Shown in pieces: positions 13,724 through 27,700 of a stretch of DNA of 64,000 nt. A model generated the notes under the pieces. It saw only the letters and a list, made by a program, of their open reading frames with translations. It did no database searches and was not told the origin of the DNA. The stretch comes from Nezara viridula (Eukaryota > Arthropoda > Insecta > Hemiptera > Pentatomidae). Position 1 is the first letter of the stretch, and every line of letters starts with the position of its first letter. The translations under genes and the position numbers were made by a program. The DNA lies in the NCBI GenBank assembly GCA_928085145.1, contig OV725078.1:87335243-87399242 (forward strand), read 5' to 3'.

Positions 13724-16700
13724 TACTTGTTTATATATATATACTACATATTAATTGAACAAAAATCTGGACTATATATTAATTTTAATTATCCAGCCCA
13801 GGCTTTGACAAAAATATATGATTGCTTATAAAAGGAATAAAATGGAAAATATACAGGTGAAGCATGAATTGAAACAAAATATGTAAATTTATTTTATTTA
13901 CCATGACAATATTTGACATTTATAGTATGAAAAAACAGTTGAAAACAATTTTTTAAATTTAAAATAACTCTTTGCTTTTTATATTGTTAATTAATTTGAT
14001 TCATGATAAAATCAAGATTTTTTTTCTTGTAAATTATTTATTAAAGTCCCTTTAGTTGTCAATGGACCAATTTACTGTTCTAATCTAAACTAAAAAATTA
14101 ACTTACACCAAAACAACTTCTCAAATTACTTTAAAACTGTCGGTTTTATACTAATTGCTGTCAGAATCTTTATATTAAGGAAACAATAATATTGAGATTA
14201 TCTAGTCTGATTCTATTTCAGATTAATCTATATATTTTATAAATATATAATGTAGGGTGATATGTTTATTGGTTTTATACTAGTGCTACAAGAACTTTTT
14301 TTCTTCTAAATCTAACAATATTGCCATTGAGGTTGAAACGAAATCCTTGAATATAATAAATAGACTTGTTAAAATATATATCAATTTGTATAGACATTGG
14401 GAAGTCAATAAAAGGATTGAAGAATCATCAAGACTGATATTTAGATTCAATTGACTGGATTCCTCAGATTCCTTAAACCTAAGGATCATAGACCGATAAT
14501 TGGTAGCTTCTATATTAATATATTCTATATTCCCTGACAGCTGAGGGCTCATGAGCTAGAACAGAAAGGAAGGGTGAATTATTAGACAGTATTTATATTT
14601 CTTTTAGAATTGGATTGGATTGTTTCACCAATCAGTTGCTGTGCTTGATCCTTAATCACAGAGGGGAAGCAAAGTAGAGTTATAACTAAGGATGTGATTT
14701 TTATGTAATTAAAAATAAATTAATTTAATTGTAATGGTTATTTATCATTCTGATAAAAAAAAACACTGTAAATGAGATGCATCTTCATATTTTCAAAAAT
14801 AAAGAAATCCAACACAAAATGAACATGACATGCTCTGTTTTCTGTTAAGAGTCATTATTAGGACATAAACAGGGCTAACCTGCCAAACATCAAAGGGTGA
14901 CACTACCAAAATCACTAATTAGAAAGAAGTTCCAAAAAAATAAAAATAAATAAATTAAAAAAACAAACTATTTCCAAAATTAAGGATCTTTAGATGTTAC
15001 TTTTCCAGATATTGAAACAAGAGTTCTAGAATGTCTCTTTCGGACACAGTATGCATTCAATCCCGACCTGGGTTAGTTAATATTTATTTCTCAGTGCCTC
15101 CGAGAAATGAATCTTGACTATCCCATTCTCGTTTGTATAGAGCAGCAACCTCTTGGTATCGATCAAGAATTGACAAAAAGGACCATAAGGTCATACTGAA
15201 CTACACTAGTGGACATAAAAAAAGGTGCATCTTAAATTTTGTCTTTATTTCTTTTCCAACAGAAAAAAAAAGTTGCAATTTTTTTTACCTCAATTTAGTG
15301 CAACATATTATGCTTTTAGAACACTATAAATAAAGGAGGGGGGAAACAATGAAAATTCATTTTAAAAAATCGAAATGTAAAATAAAGCAAAGTAACACTC
15401 TTTTAAACAAAAATAATATGCATAAAATTATTTTTTAATTATGAAATCTGAGTCTGTAATACCCAGTGTTGATTCCTTTTTCTTCAATAATGGCCTGTAC
15501 TCTCGTAGTCATTCTATGGGTAAGGCGTTTACCTGATCTTGAATCTGATCCATTTCGCATACTCAGAGGTTACAAGGAGGGTTCTGTTGTCGGCAGAAGG
15601 ACGTCCTAAGCTGGTCCCAAAGATGCTTAATAGGATTGAAGTCCAGACTGCCACTCCAAGGTGCGGACACTAACCCCGTCTAGGTAGTCCTGTTCAACAT
15701 TTTCAATATGCGGCCGATCATTATCCTGCATAAAAAATAAACTAAGGGCCTGCATAAACGAGCAAAAGGTACCACATATTCCTCAAGGATGTTGGTGATG
15801 TAGGTGTGTACATTGAGCATCAGCCTTTAGAACACATGGAGGTCTGTACTTGACTCCAAACAAATTCCATCCCAAACCATCACCAACTCTCCTCCGAACT
15901 GCACTTTTCCCACTATATTGCACTGAGCTAATTGCATACTTGGTCTTTTCCACACTAGAACTCCTCCGTCTGTAGCATGTTCACAACAAAAGTGAAGGTG
16001 AGCTTCTTGGTTTGCTACAGTGAGTAGAGAGCCAGATGCGGGAACCCTAGCATGCAGATGAGTTCAGCAAGCCTTCTCCTTACTGTGTACGCGCTGACAT
16101 CCGTACCCTGAGCAATACACAATCGATGAGAAGTCTCAACTGAAGTGTGGTTTCTGAGAGTCTGCATAGCAATGAAGCGGTTATCAGCTGGATCTGTGAC
16201 TCTTGGATGGCTTGATCACAGCCACCTAGCATAGCTTCCAGTTTTCTGGTACCTCTGAACTACCTCCAAATCGTTGTTTCAGGCAGCCCATGGACTCAGG
16301 CCGTGTATCCCTGAACAGTCATTTTCAATTAACACAGTAATCTGAGCAACTGCCATTGGATCCAAAACCACTTGACACTTTTAAAAATATTTTAAACAAA
16401 TGAAATATTTTTTTTTTAAAGAGAAAAAGCTCTAAATCAAATCCAATGCAATTGAACAGGCAACTAATATGAGGTCCAAGTTCCATTTTAATACTTTTAT
16501 CGTTAATCCTAGAGAGAATCATGAGATTTCTCAAAAGGATTCATGCATGGTAATCTCTTTGACCTCTCATATATCTTTTATTACTTCATGCTCAAAAATT
16601 CTTTTGTTTTTATGTAAAATTCAAAGTGCGCCAGCTCTTTTGGTCATCAGTTTAGTTTCCCCTACCAATATCGGTGACTTGTGACCATGCATTATCTTAA

Positions 16701-18156
16701 AAATATAAGCTGACTTTGACATTATACGTTGTTGGACCATAACTACAATACTAAATGGTATTATTACTGACTAATACTCATCCCAATTTGTTATTGCTTC
16801 ATTGACTCCTGTCCTCCTCATAAAAGGGAGAGAAAAGAGAGAAGTACATTTCCAAAATATCTGATGGAAGATTTTTGGATGAATTTGACAATAAAATGAC
16901 AAAATAATGTTATACGTGAAGTTTTATTGTTGATCTATAGAAATAGTCTACAATTCTTTTGACAAATTTTAGCAATCCTTGTTTATTTAAAAAACAAAAT
17001 ATAATATTGTGGATTATACAAGCTCATCTCTACATACTCAATCAGCTCATTTGAGTAATTATTGAGAAAATTGTTTCCTTCTTGAAAAAACAAAAATTTA
17101 TACTTTTTTTTTGTAGTTGCCTTGTAACGCCCATCGTACACCTTAACATAGCCGTTTTTAAAAATCAAAACATCGTAACTTTAGAATCCATACTAATAAA
17201 CTAGCTTATTTGGCATTCATATTCCTTACTAATTATTACTGTCTAAATTCTAACTTAGCTTTTACTGAATTAAAATGAAGTAAGCATATAAAAAGTTCTA
17301 TTGCTATAATTAGTAATAGTACTATTACTAAGTATATAAAAGTTCTACTTTTTGTTAATTTCTGATTTTACTGAACCAATTCAGTACCTTTATCAGGATG
17401 TTATTTATGTTTTATTCATATAATTATTTTTTCATAAGTTGATAAGTCATATTTTCATCATGGCAAAGTGTAAGTCAAGTGGATGGCTATATATTATAAT
17501 ACACATTTGAAAAGTTTTAGTACCAAGCAAATATTTCTACTGAAAATGCATTTATTGTCAACTTTTGGTTGACTGCAAATGGTATGTATAAAAATTCACT
17601 TATACATTTTATTTATTTATGCTATCTTTTGATTGGTGTGATTTATTAATTGTTCTTCAGTTATCCTTCTCATATATATCTTAAATTATTTAGTCATCCT
17701 TTTTATAATTAATTTCCTTTTATAATTAATTATTATTTTCTTTATTTAGTATTAGGTTATAATTAGAGATCGGATTTTTATGCAATAAAATCCAAAAAAA
17801 TGTGCAGCAAAAACCTCTAAATGTGCAAAATCGTTCAGTAAAAACCCAAAATACATAAAAATGTATAATTAACGCCTGCAAATGTACAAAAGCATTAAAA
17901 TTGTTAAATATTTACTATTAATGCATTGAAATCTTGCCAGGTCTTGAGTTAAACTAGAGATTAAAAAAATAAAATGTTTATTTTTTAAACTTATTTATTG
18001 AGAAATATTACAATATGTCTCAGTTAAGGACACTTATAATAGGGTTCAGAGTGTGCATTCACACCGTATTTACAGAAATATAAATAAATAAAGTGATAAC
18101 AAAATAATGCATAGAAATAAGAACAAAATAAAATATTATAAGGAGAGAGAAAAGAA

Positions 18157-18238
<82 letters not shown>

Positions 18239-18744
18239 GCCTTGTCAAACTATTTCAATGAGTATAAAAAATGCCTAATATTAAAGACTCATTAACACTG
18301 ATAATGAATTTAATCAAAATGGTTGAAGCTGTTTTTGAGAAAAATGTTGAAAATCATTGCTATAAACTACCATTTTCGGTTTGTTGGTTTTCATGAAAAA
18401 GTTGCTGTAACATCCCAGGTATAGGTAGCTATCTGAAATACATAAATTCAGTTTCATATGACTTTTCACTATTTTTATTTATTTGTTGAGTTAAAGAATT
18501 GAACAAATTAATTCAAATAAAATACAAATTTTTAGTGGAGTTATAATTTCTAATACCCTAAAAAAATTTTACACATATCTTTTTGTTTGTATTAGTAGAT
18601 TGTAAATATAAAATATGTATTTACCAACTTTTTCATTTTATTTAAATGAGTTGTAACCAGAATTATTAATTAGGTATTATAGGTATTGGTACGGGTAGGA
18701 AAGTTGCTAATTCCAACCTTATAACTGTTAATATAATATTCATA

Positions 18745-18782
<38 letters not shown>

Positions 18783-21700
18783 ACACATAAATAAATAAAA
18801 ATAAAATGTACTTAAAGTAAAATAAACATCTTAGATGCAAAAATACCTATTAACAATACTTACAATCAGCCAGAACTCCAAACCAATCTTGTCCCGCCAC
18901 TTGCGGAGAGAAAAGCAAGGCTTATGAGATCTCTGCACTTCTCCCTCAACCACTTCACTGGTATTAAAAACCAGTGGAGGGTGAGTAAGGGCGTTACAAC
19001 TACACTCATGACTTGAGTAGAGAATCTGGATAATGGCAGAACTCCAATATATGCATATTTAAAAAAATTCTTGAGGACACCGCCATTTTAACCTATGAGG
19101 AGGATTGTAGGGATGAGTGGTGCTAGATAGTGATTGTGTTACAAGATTTGGGTGATGAGTAAAGTTCTGGTGAAATTTGGAAAATTTTTCTGGGATAATA
19201 TCAAGAATAAATGGAATATTAAGGTCATTTGTGCAGGGTTTTATTGGTTGTATTAGTTTAGTTTATTGGTTGAAGGGAGCATCAACTATTTTCTGGAAGA
19301 CTTTAGATTGGAAGGATTGAATGTGTAATGTAAATGTAACATTGAAAATGAAATTCCATATTATTATTACCAAACAAAAACGAAATATAATATAATACAG
19401 TAATAAATTATGATTAACCTAAATCTTAAAGAAACAGAAACTCAATATATATCATACATATCAATTCAAAGCCAGAAGGGATACTTAAGAGCTGAGCGAA
19501 TGAGTCAGAATTCAAGTCAAAACAATAACAATAATCAACTTACTAAAAAACAGCTTATTTTAGGAAAGCAGCTTTTTATTATCTAATACTTTAGGCCAGT
19601 TTTATTCCAAGGATATTTCTTTCTTGTGTTTACTTCTTCCTTTTGTAATTTTCAATTTAACTTATGCTTGTCACAATATAATTTATCTTCCTCATATTTT
19701 TCTATCTTGAATAATGAATTTAATTTTAACAATATAGTAAAATAAAAAACTAAATATTAACATACACATATAAATTTGTATTTATAAATCATCTAATTTA
19801 TCACAAATGTGCAATTTAATGCAACAAAAATCAAAATTGTGCAATTTAAGCCAAAAACGGCAAAACGTGCATTATGAAATTTAAATATGATATTCTACAT
19901 ATCCTGAAACAGATAGATATTCGTGTCCGGAGTTTTGACACACAAGTGAATAAAATGTGCAATAACGTAAAAATCCGGTCTCTATTCATAATATATATAT
20001 ATATATATATATATGCATTTTTATTATAGTTTTTTTTTCTTTTTTAGATGATATCGTTTCTTCCATCTCGAGTTATAAAGCTATTGGAATTTATTGGATT
20101 TTCTGGAAATAAGGTGATTATATTAGTCACTACCTTACTTACTTACACATATGGTGTGAATGTGTTCATTGATCAATATAATTATTGTCCCTGTGACAGA
20201 ATGTTATATGTCTAAATAAATAAATAAAAAAACTTACTGTGACTTATAACTTACTGTACAATACTCAACTATGCCCATAAGTAGTTTCTTGGTTGAGTTG
20301 TTGAATTACAGTGTTCATGATCAGTATTACTATAGTTCCCTTGACAAAAATAAAAGCTTGGGACCTGAAATACTCTGTTTGCATGTTACCACTGCTTTAT
20401 ACACTTCTCTTCTATCCTCATGACTCCTTTACTTACATAATTTCAATCATTAAGCAAATTAATGATTGGTTATTGTTTAGTATTACATTCTATTGATGGC
20501 TAAAAATTTCTTTACTTAACATATATATAAATTGTATTTTTAGAACATATATTTACTTACCAGCTACCTTTCAAAATAAAGAAGTATATAAACATTAAAA
20601 AAACAACTAGTATAATCCCGATTGGTTGAATGATCTGGAATAAACACTGTGAGATTACACAAGTCTCTATATCTTTTGATAAAAGGTGCCTTCAAAATTT
20701 TGTGAAATCTTTTATTTTGTTTTACTTTATTGTTGCTTCAGCTTGTCATTATTCACAATAAGTTCAAGTGAATAGCAAATGTTTCTTCTACTTCTTTGTG
20801 GTTTATAGTGTAGAATCAAAGCAAAGGAAAATTATTAAGTCCTTGATTGAGACAGATGTAAACTAAAAAAGAAAATATTTGGTTATCCAGGAAAAAATGC
20901 AAGATTTTGAGTTTTCTTTAAAATACCTCTCTATAAAACAAACTGTTTATGTTTACTGGATTATTCATTTGAATGAATGTCAACACTTATTAATTCTCTT
21001 CCAAACGATGTTTGTTTACCTCTGTAGCATTTCGCTGCTTAGAAATAATTCAGTCTTTAGTAAGATGTCAACGCGTGATTTTTGTATAATTTTGTTTTAT
21101 GAGTTTAAACTCGGCTGATGGGACCCAGACAGCCAGAAACATCAATCAAGTCTAAGGCAAGAGCAGCATTAATGATTGCACTGTTCAATGGTGGTTCAAA
21201 AACTTAGGGAGACTTCAGCCTTGAAAACAAAGAAGGTTGTGGAACGACTTCCTTTCTTGATGATGATGTTCTGCAGGCTTTGGTGGAAGAAAACCTCAGA
21301 ATAACTGCAGGAGAGTTCCTTTTTCGAAAACTTGCAGGGAAACTTAACCTTAGCAAATCGACCGTCGATGACCACCTCTAGGCGATTGGAAAGATAGAAA
21401 AGCTTGAAAGTTAAGTTTCACATACATTAAACGACTACCAAAAAAATCAGCGTTATGAAGTTTGTGCTACGCTTCTTTGCTGAAATAAAAATTACCCTTT
21501 TTCGTCCAGAATTGTTACTTGTGATGAAAAGTGGCTACTTTACGATAACAGTAGATGTTCTGAACATTGGCTTGACAAGGAGAATCAGCAGAACATTTCT
21601 AAAGCCCCTAACTCATCACAAAAAGGTGATGGTTACTGTTTGGTTTACAGTGGAGTGGGTGCCCGGTCACTCGGGCGTTCTAGGCAATGAAGAAGCTGAT

Positions 21701-24700
21701 GAACTAACCAGATTGGGCTCAGATACCATTCCCGTAACTCCCGAGCTTGTTTGTGGAATCAGCCTTAGCACTGCCAACAAATTTAATAATTACTGGACTG
21801 AGAAGAAATAGCGGCATTCAAAGCTGTTCCTTAAAGGTCCATGTGAAAAAAGAAGCAAACTGGTACTGAGTATGGACAGAGCAGCTCTTAAAAAGCTTAC
21901 AGCAATCTATACAGGTCACTTACTATGTTCAATCTCCGAGTAACGACGAATCCGCTATGCAGATTCTGTCAGGAGGAGAATGAAACAGCCATTCACATTG
22001 TGTGTAGATGTGATAGATTCACAAGGCTGAGACTGGAACTATTTGGTGAGGAACAAATGGATCTCCCCAGTAGATATGAGATGGTCAATCCAACCAGCCT
22101 ACTAAGATACGTGGAAGCGACTAAAATAACGTTTTGATTATAGGAATAACTGAAATTGGCGCACAATGGACCCAATAGGGGACGACGTGCCTTGAACCAA
22201 CACTATACAAAAAAAAAAAAAACTGGTGGTCTCCATTTGGTTTGATACACTACAGCTTCTTAAATCCTGGAGAAACCATCAATACTAAATTGTATTGTAA
22301 CCAAATTAATGCAATGCATCAGAAATTGGCAATAATGAAGCCATCTTTGGTGAATTGAAAGGGGCCCATTTTGTTGCATGACAACACCTGGCCACATGTC
22401 TCACGTGTGACGTCACTTCTACCCTACTCTGCGGACCTCTCGCCTACAGATTATCATTTTTTTAGACACCTGGACCACTACTTATGTGACAAAAAATATA
22501 ATGGCCAAAGGGAATTAAAAAAATGCGTTTTTGGAGTTCATCAATTCTAAAGATGAAAATTTGCCTTGCTTTGCTGAAATGAATACAGGGGAAAGTAAAT
22601 GAACCCGAATGCACTGTCCAATCTAAATGTTGATTATTGGGGTGGAATTTTTGTATTATTATAATATATTTTGTTTTACTTGTAGGCTGACTTGCTTTGA
22701 TTCTTTCATTACAGTCTTAGTGAGTATCTTAATGTCCTCTTGCTTGCTTCTTAGGACAGCTACAGTCAACTCAATAATTCGAAATCCGAGGGACTACAAG
22801 AAAAATTTGAATTATCAAGACTTTGAATTATTAAGACGTTTAAATTATCAGGAGTAAAGAAAAAAAATTCAAATTATTAACAGTTTTTATTATACTTTTG
22901 GGAATATTTATAACTATAATAAATTTTATATATACCTAGCCTCAAGTAAAAAATGTTACTTGGAAAATTTCAAATTATAAAGAGTAGTGGTCTAGTACGA
23001 GTTATAGAAGGTTCTCTTCCCCTCTTGTTTTAGTTATCAAGTGTATCAAAATACAGCATTTTTTTTTATTTACTGCAGTTATAGCTAAAAAGTTTGAATT
23101 ATTGAAAAATTTGAATTATAAATAGTCGTCTCTATGTCATCTACATATCTAAGGATTTTATGATTCATTCCGAAATAAATCTCTCCATTTTCCCATGATG
23201 TTTTACTGGGGTGCCCAGAAGGAGGGTTACATGACACAATTTGCTCCATCAAAAGTTTTAAAGGGATCACGTTTTTATAGGGTTTTAAATTGTTGAGGGG
23301 TCATATTTTGACAAGTTATGAATTTTTGGAGGGAAACATTCTTTTGGGGGGGGGGGGGGTTCAACTTGGAAGATCTTTCAAATCAGAGAAGTAGGAGAAA
23401 AACATAGAATAGACCACGACAAGTGTAATTGTTTTAAGATCTACATTTTTTCTTATTCTACTTTCGCTTACACTGGTTTTAAGAAGAGGAGAAGTGTGAG
23501 TGCATTGGTCATCGACCTTGGGGGAAGAACACCCCTGATTTTGAGTATATATATATCACCTTCCTTTTCCAACTCTAAGTTAAACAACATTAGTGAGACT
23601 CAATCTCCCTGCCGCAAACCAGTTTGGACAATAAAGGATTTAGATACTTCTTTTGTTAGGAGTTAACACTTAAAGCAAAAAATGCACATATACATGTTAA
23701 AGTATTATTGGAGCCTATATGTTCCTCATCATCTATGATATCTTACGCAAATGCTACGTTTGGAAGCCTTTCTTTCGCTAGCTTGGATTTCTTTAGTAAT
23801 TCCAAGTCCCACATTACCATCCCTAATTTCCCCTTTAGTTAATAATCAAATTCTTTGATAGCTTATATTTTACTACTTTTTATTACTGGTTACAATGTGA
23901 AATGGTTAATTATTTCATATAAACAGAATTAAAGATACTTTAGAGGAATATATTTTAAAAATTCTGCCTTTATGCCTTGTCAAACTATTTCAATGAGTAT
24001 AAAAAATGCCTAATATTAAAGACTCATTAACACTGATAATGAATTTAATCAAAATGGTTGAAGCTGTTTTTGAGAAAAATGTTGAAAATCATTGCTATAA
24101 ACTACCATTTTCGGTTTGTTGGTTTTCATGAAAAAGTTGCTGTAACATCCCAGGTATAGGTAGCTATCTGAAATACATAAATTCAGTTTCATATGACTTT
24201 TCACTATTTTTATTTATTTGTTGAGTTAAAGAATTGAACAAATTAATTCAAATAAAATACAAATTTTTAGTGGAGTTATAATTTCTAATACCCTAAAAAA
24301 ATTTTACACATATCTTTTTGTTTGTATTAGTAGATTGTAAATATAAAATATGTATTTACCAACTTTTTCATTTTATTTAAATGAGTTGTAACCAGAATTA
24401 TTAATTAGGTATTATAGGTATTGGTACGGGTAGGAAAGTTGCTAATTCCAACCTTATAACTGTTAATATAATATTCATAGAATTATTGAAGGAAGTTAGT
24501 CAATTGTTCTACATATCATGTACCAAACATGTGGGTCATCATCAAGGAGCTCTGAAGGTATTCAAGTACTGGTATTGAGTACTTGAATACCTTCTGATTA
24601 ATATAAATTTGAATAACGTTTCTGATTAATACCTAGAATTATATTATTTACGAGTTAGAGTAGTTTTAAAAATTACCTTTGAAAGCATGAATCACTATCT

Positions 24701-27700
24701 ACCTGAAAAAAATGAAACAATGGGCTGGAGTGATTGTCAGAGGGAACCCTGACAAACTGAAGTAGTTTTAACTCCAAGCACTACAGTCGGTCCACTACAT
24801 TGTTTCATCTGGAGTGATCATCAGTGGCCATTTTAAGATATTGAACTTCTATGTAGTAGTAGTTTATATAAAACTGGGTACTGATTATATTAATTATATT
24901 TATATTATATAATTATATTTTAATGATAAGTTATATATTTTTTTAATCATAACATGTTATATTATTCTGGTTTTCAGGAATTAGGATTAGAAGAGTTAGG
25001 AAAATGTTATGAATTAAAAGATGGTATTAGACAAGTACTTTCAGTTATGACCATTTTAAGTTACAATTTAATAACTATTTATGTTTTAAGTCATGAAGAA
25101 GGAGACTTAGAACTAAGCAATAGAATATTAGAAGATCAACTGCAGGTAAGCTTCGTTAAATTATCATATTAAAATCTTATTTATTGAATTACCCATAGAG
25201 ACAATATAAAACATTTATATTTTTTTAATTGTATTTTACAGTTATATCCTGATGGGTTATGGTTTCTGTATTTTAAAGGGCGTTTAGAATTCATGAAATG
25301 TAACATTTCTGAAGCAAATAAATTTTATATAAAGTCATGGAAATCACAGGAAGTTTGGCCTCAATTTCATCATCTGTGTTTCTGGGAATTAATGTGGACT
25401 CATTGGTAATTAAAATTTCCTTTAATAGCTTATTCCTTTATTACACTTTATATAAAATATTTTGAGGTTCGAAAGTATTCCAGATTGCCTTCGCTAGGAT
25501 TATTTAGAGCTTTTAATTTCGCAGCTTTTCTTTTTTTGCACATGTTAAAGCAATCTTCATCAAACCATGGTTTGTTATTCTTATTTCATTTTTTCCTAGA
25601 CATGAGTTACAATTCCTGAAATCAAAACGATTTTCTTTTCTCTTTTTTATATTAAGTTTTTGTCGAAGTTTTGCAATTATTAATTCATGATCCGACCCAC
25701 AATCTGCTCCGTGATAAGACCGTACATTAATTACACTGCTTTGCCAGCTATGTCGTATCAAGACATGATCGATTTGATTTCGATCTTTATGTTTAAACAT
25801 AGTACTTTTAATTATCAGATTTTTCGAGATGGCAAAGTTTATCAGACGGATCCCATTATCATTACTATATTCGTGCAGTAAAATAAACTTCTTCCCTCCC
25901 CACCTTTGCATATGCCTCACCTTCAGTTATTTTCATGGAGTTTATCATAAAGCCATTCAAGTTTATCGTAAAATTCGCATTTGACTTCATCTTCACTGTC
26001 TTCGGTCGTACAATGTATGTTTATAAACGCGATTTTAAACCAATGGCCCTGAAATATCGCTACCGAAATTCTATCACTAAAGAATTGTACGTCCCTCATA
26101 ATGAAACGACCAACTTTTTCTCAAAAATGAAAAAAGGGAGTATCTTAAAAATAAAATAATTGAAACAGAAACTAATAGAATTGAAAATAACGTAAGGGAC
26201 ATGTTCAAAAGTATAAACAGATCACGTAAATGTTTAGGGCCCATCACGTCTGGAATTAGGGATGAAAATAATAACGGATTCTGACTGATCCGGTATACAC
26301 ATTAAATAAGTTTAAGAGCCACTTTGACAGTATTTTAAATTTGGGAAATTATGATCTGTGTCCTCCTTCTGAGTACCATAGTGCAGAACCGTTAATAGAA
26401 GAACCGAGTAAAGAGGAAGTTGAAGTAGCTATTGGAAAATTAAAATCTTATAAAGCAGCGGGAACCGATAATATTTCTTGTGAACTAATTAAGTCATGCA
26501 GGGAAGCTGGAGTTTCTAAAATACATCTGTTGGTTAAAAAGATCTTGATGAATGAGAAATTTGATTCACAAAAAGGGCCCGAGGACGGATTGTAATAACT
26601 ATTGAGGAATTTCACTCCTTCTGGTATGTTATAAAATATTCACTTTAATCTTAACAAGTCGAATCACAGAATACGCCAAGGAAATTATCGGTGACTACCA
26701 CTACAGATTTAGACAAAATCTTTCGAATATTGATCAAATATTTTCTTTACGGCAAATATTTGAGAAAAAATTGGAGTACAACGGTGTTTTTCACAAGCTG
26801 TATATCGATTTCAAAAAGGCTTAAGATTCTATTGACCGCTAGAAACTGTATAATATTCTAATTAAGCAGGAGATTCCAAAAAAATGAGTAAATCTAGTCG
26901 GGACGTGCTTGACGGAAACACTCAATAAAGTTAAAATCGGTAATATTTTGTCCAAAAAGTTTGAGGTTCGTTTAGGTTTAAAACAGGGTGATTCCATTTT
27001 GCCTGACCTGTTCTGTTTGGCATTAGAACATGCCACTAGGGAGGTAATGCCGTACCAAAAAAGGGTCGGATCTGTGTGGGACAACATCTGTGCTTGGCTA
27101 TGCGGATGATCTGGTCCTGTTAAGCGAAGACATGGAAACTATAAAACTAAATACGACAACATTAATGAAAGCCGGTAAAGAACTAGGGCTCGAAATAAAG
27201 ACAGATAACACAAAATATATGGTTAGCTGCAAAATTGGCAATATTGCTGGGGATATCGATATAGAAGGTATTATGTTTGAACAGGTAGAGAAGTTTAAAT
27301 ATCTAGGGTCTATGATAACTAGAAAAAACGAAATTGAAGAGGAGATTAAGGTTAGTCTGAAGGTGGGAAATGCTTGTTATTTTTCTGTGACAAAATTACT
27401 TAGCTCTCGCATCTTGTCCTGGAATTTAAAGACTAGAATCTATAAAACCATTATCCTACCTACGGTTCTTTATGGATGTGAAACGTGGCCGCTTACATTA
27501 AGGGATGGGCCACGTTTTAAGGTTTTTGAAAATAAAGTATTGCGTAGAATATTCTGACCGAAGAAAGTTGAGTTAACCGGAGAGTTCAGAAGGTTGGATA
27601 ACGCCGAGTTGTGTGAACTGTATCCAGTTAATATAATTGAGGTGATTACATCCTCGGCAAATCAAATGGGCTTGTAAAATTGTTGGGCTTAGTAACAAAA

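Larger units (their letters stand above)
17764..19984. mobile_element. hAT-like element without transposase, carrying inserts
   Basis: The left end reads TAGAGATCGGATTTTTATG and the right end is its inverse (TAGAGACCGGATTTTTACG on the minus strand). Next to both ends are several TGTGCAA-type subterminal repeats in inverted orientation, as in many hAT elements. The 8-bp flanks, GTTATAAT on the left and TTCATAAT on the right, agree at 6 of 8 bases, consistent with a decayed 8-bp target duplication. No transposase was found. The interior holds a microsatellite, copy 1 of a 511-bp duplicated block, and a LINE tail. It ends 63 bp upstream of TTC39 exon 3. Confidence 0.6.

Noticed and set aside
18024..18295. 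Overlapping frames on both strands with Arg-Glu, Ser-Leu and Tyr-Ile repeats
   Set aside because: Microsatellite artefacts of (TC)n(TA)n.
23347..23359. Run of 13 G, with similar G runs near 45052 and 58746
   Set aside because: Homopolymers in decayed repeats; no G-quadruplex-type spacing or other structure was seen around them.
24709..24807. 10-bp inverted repeat TGAAACAATG...CATTGTTTCA
   Set aside because: Too short and isolated to call an element; the internal sequence does not fold further or match other repeats in the window.
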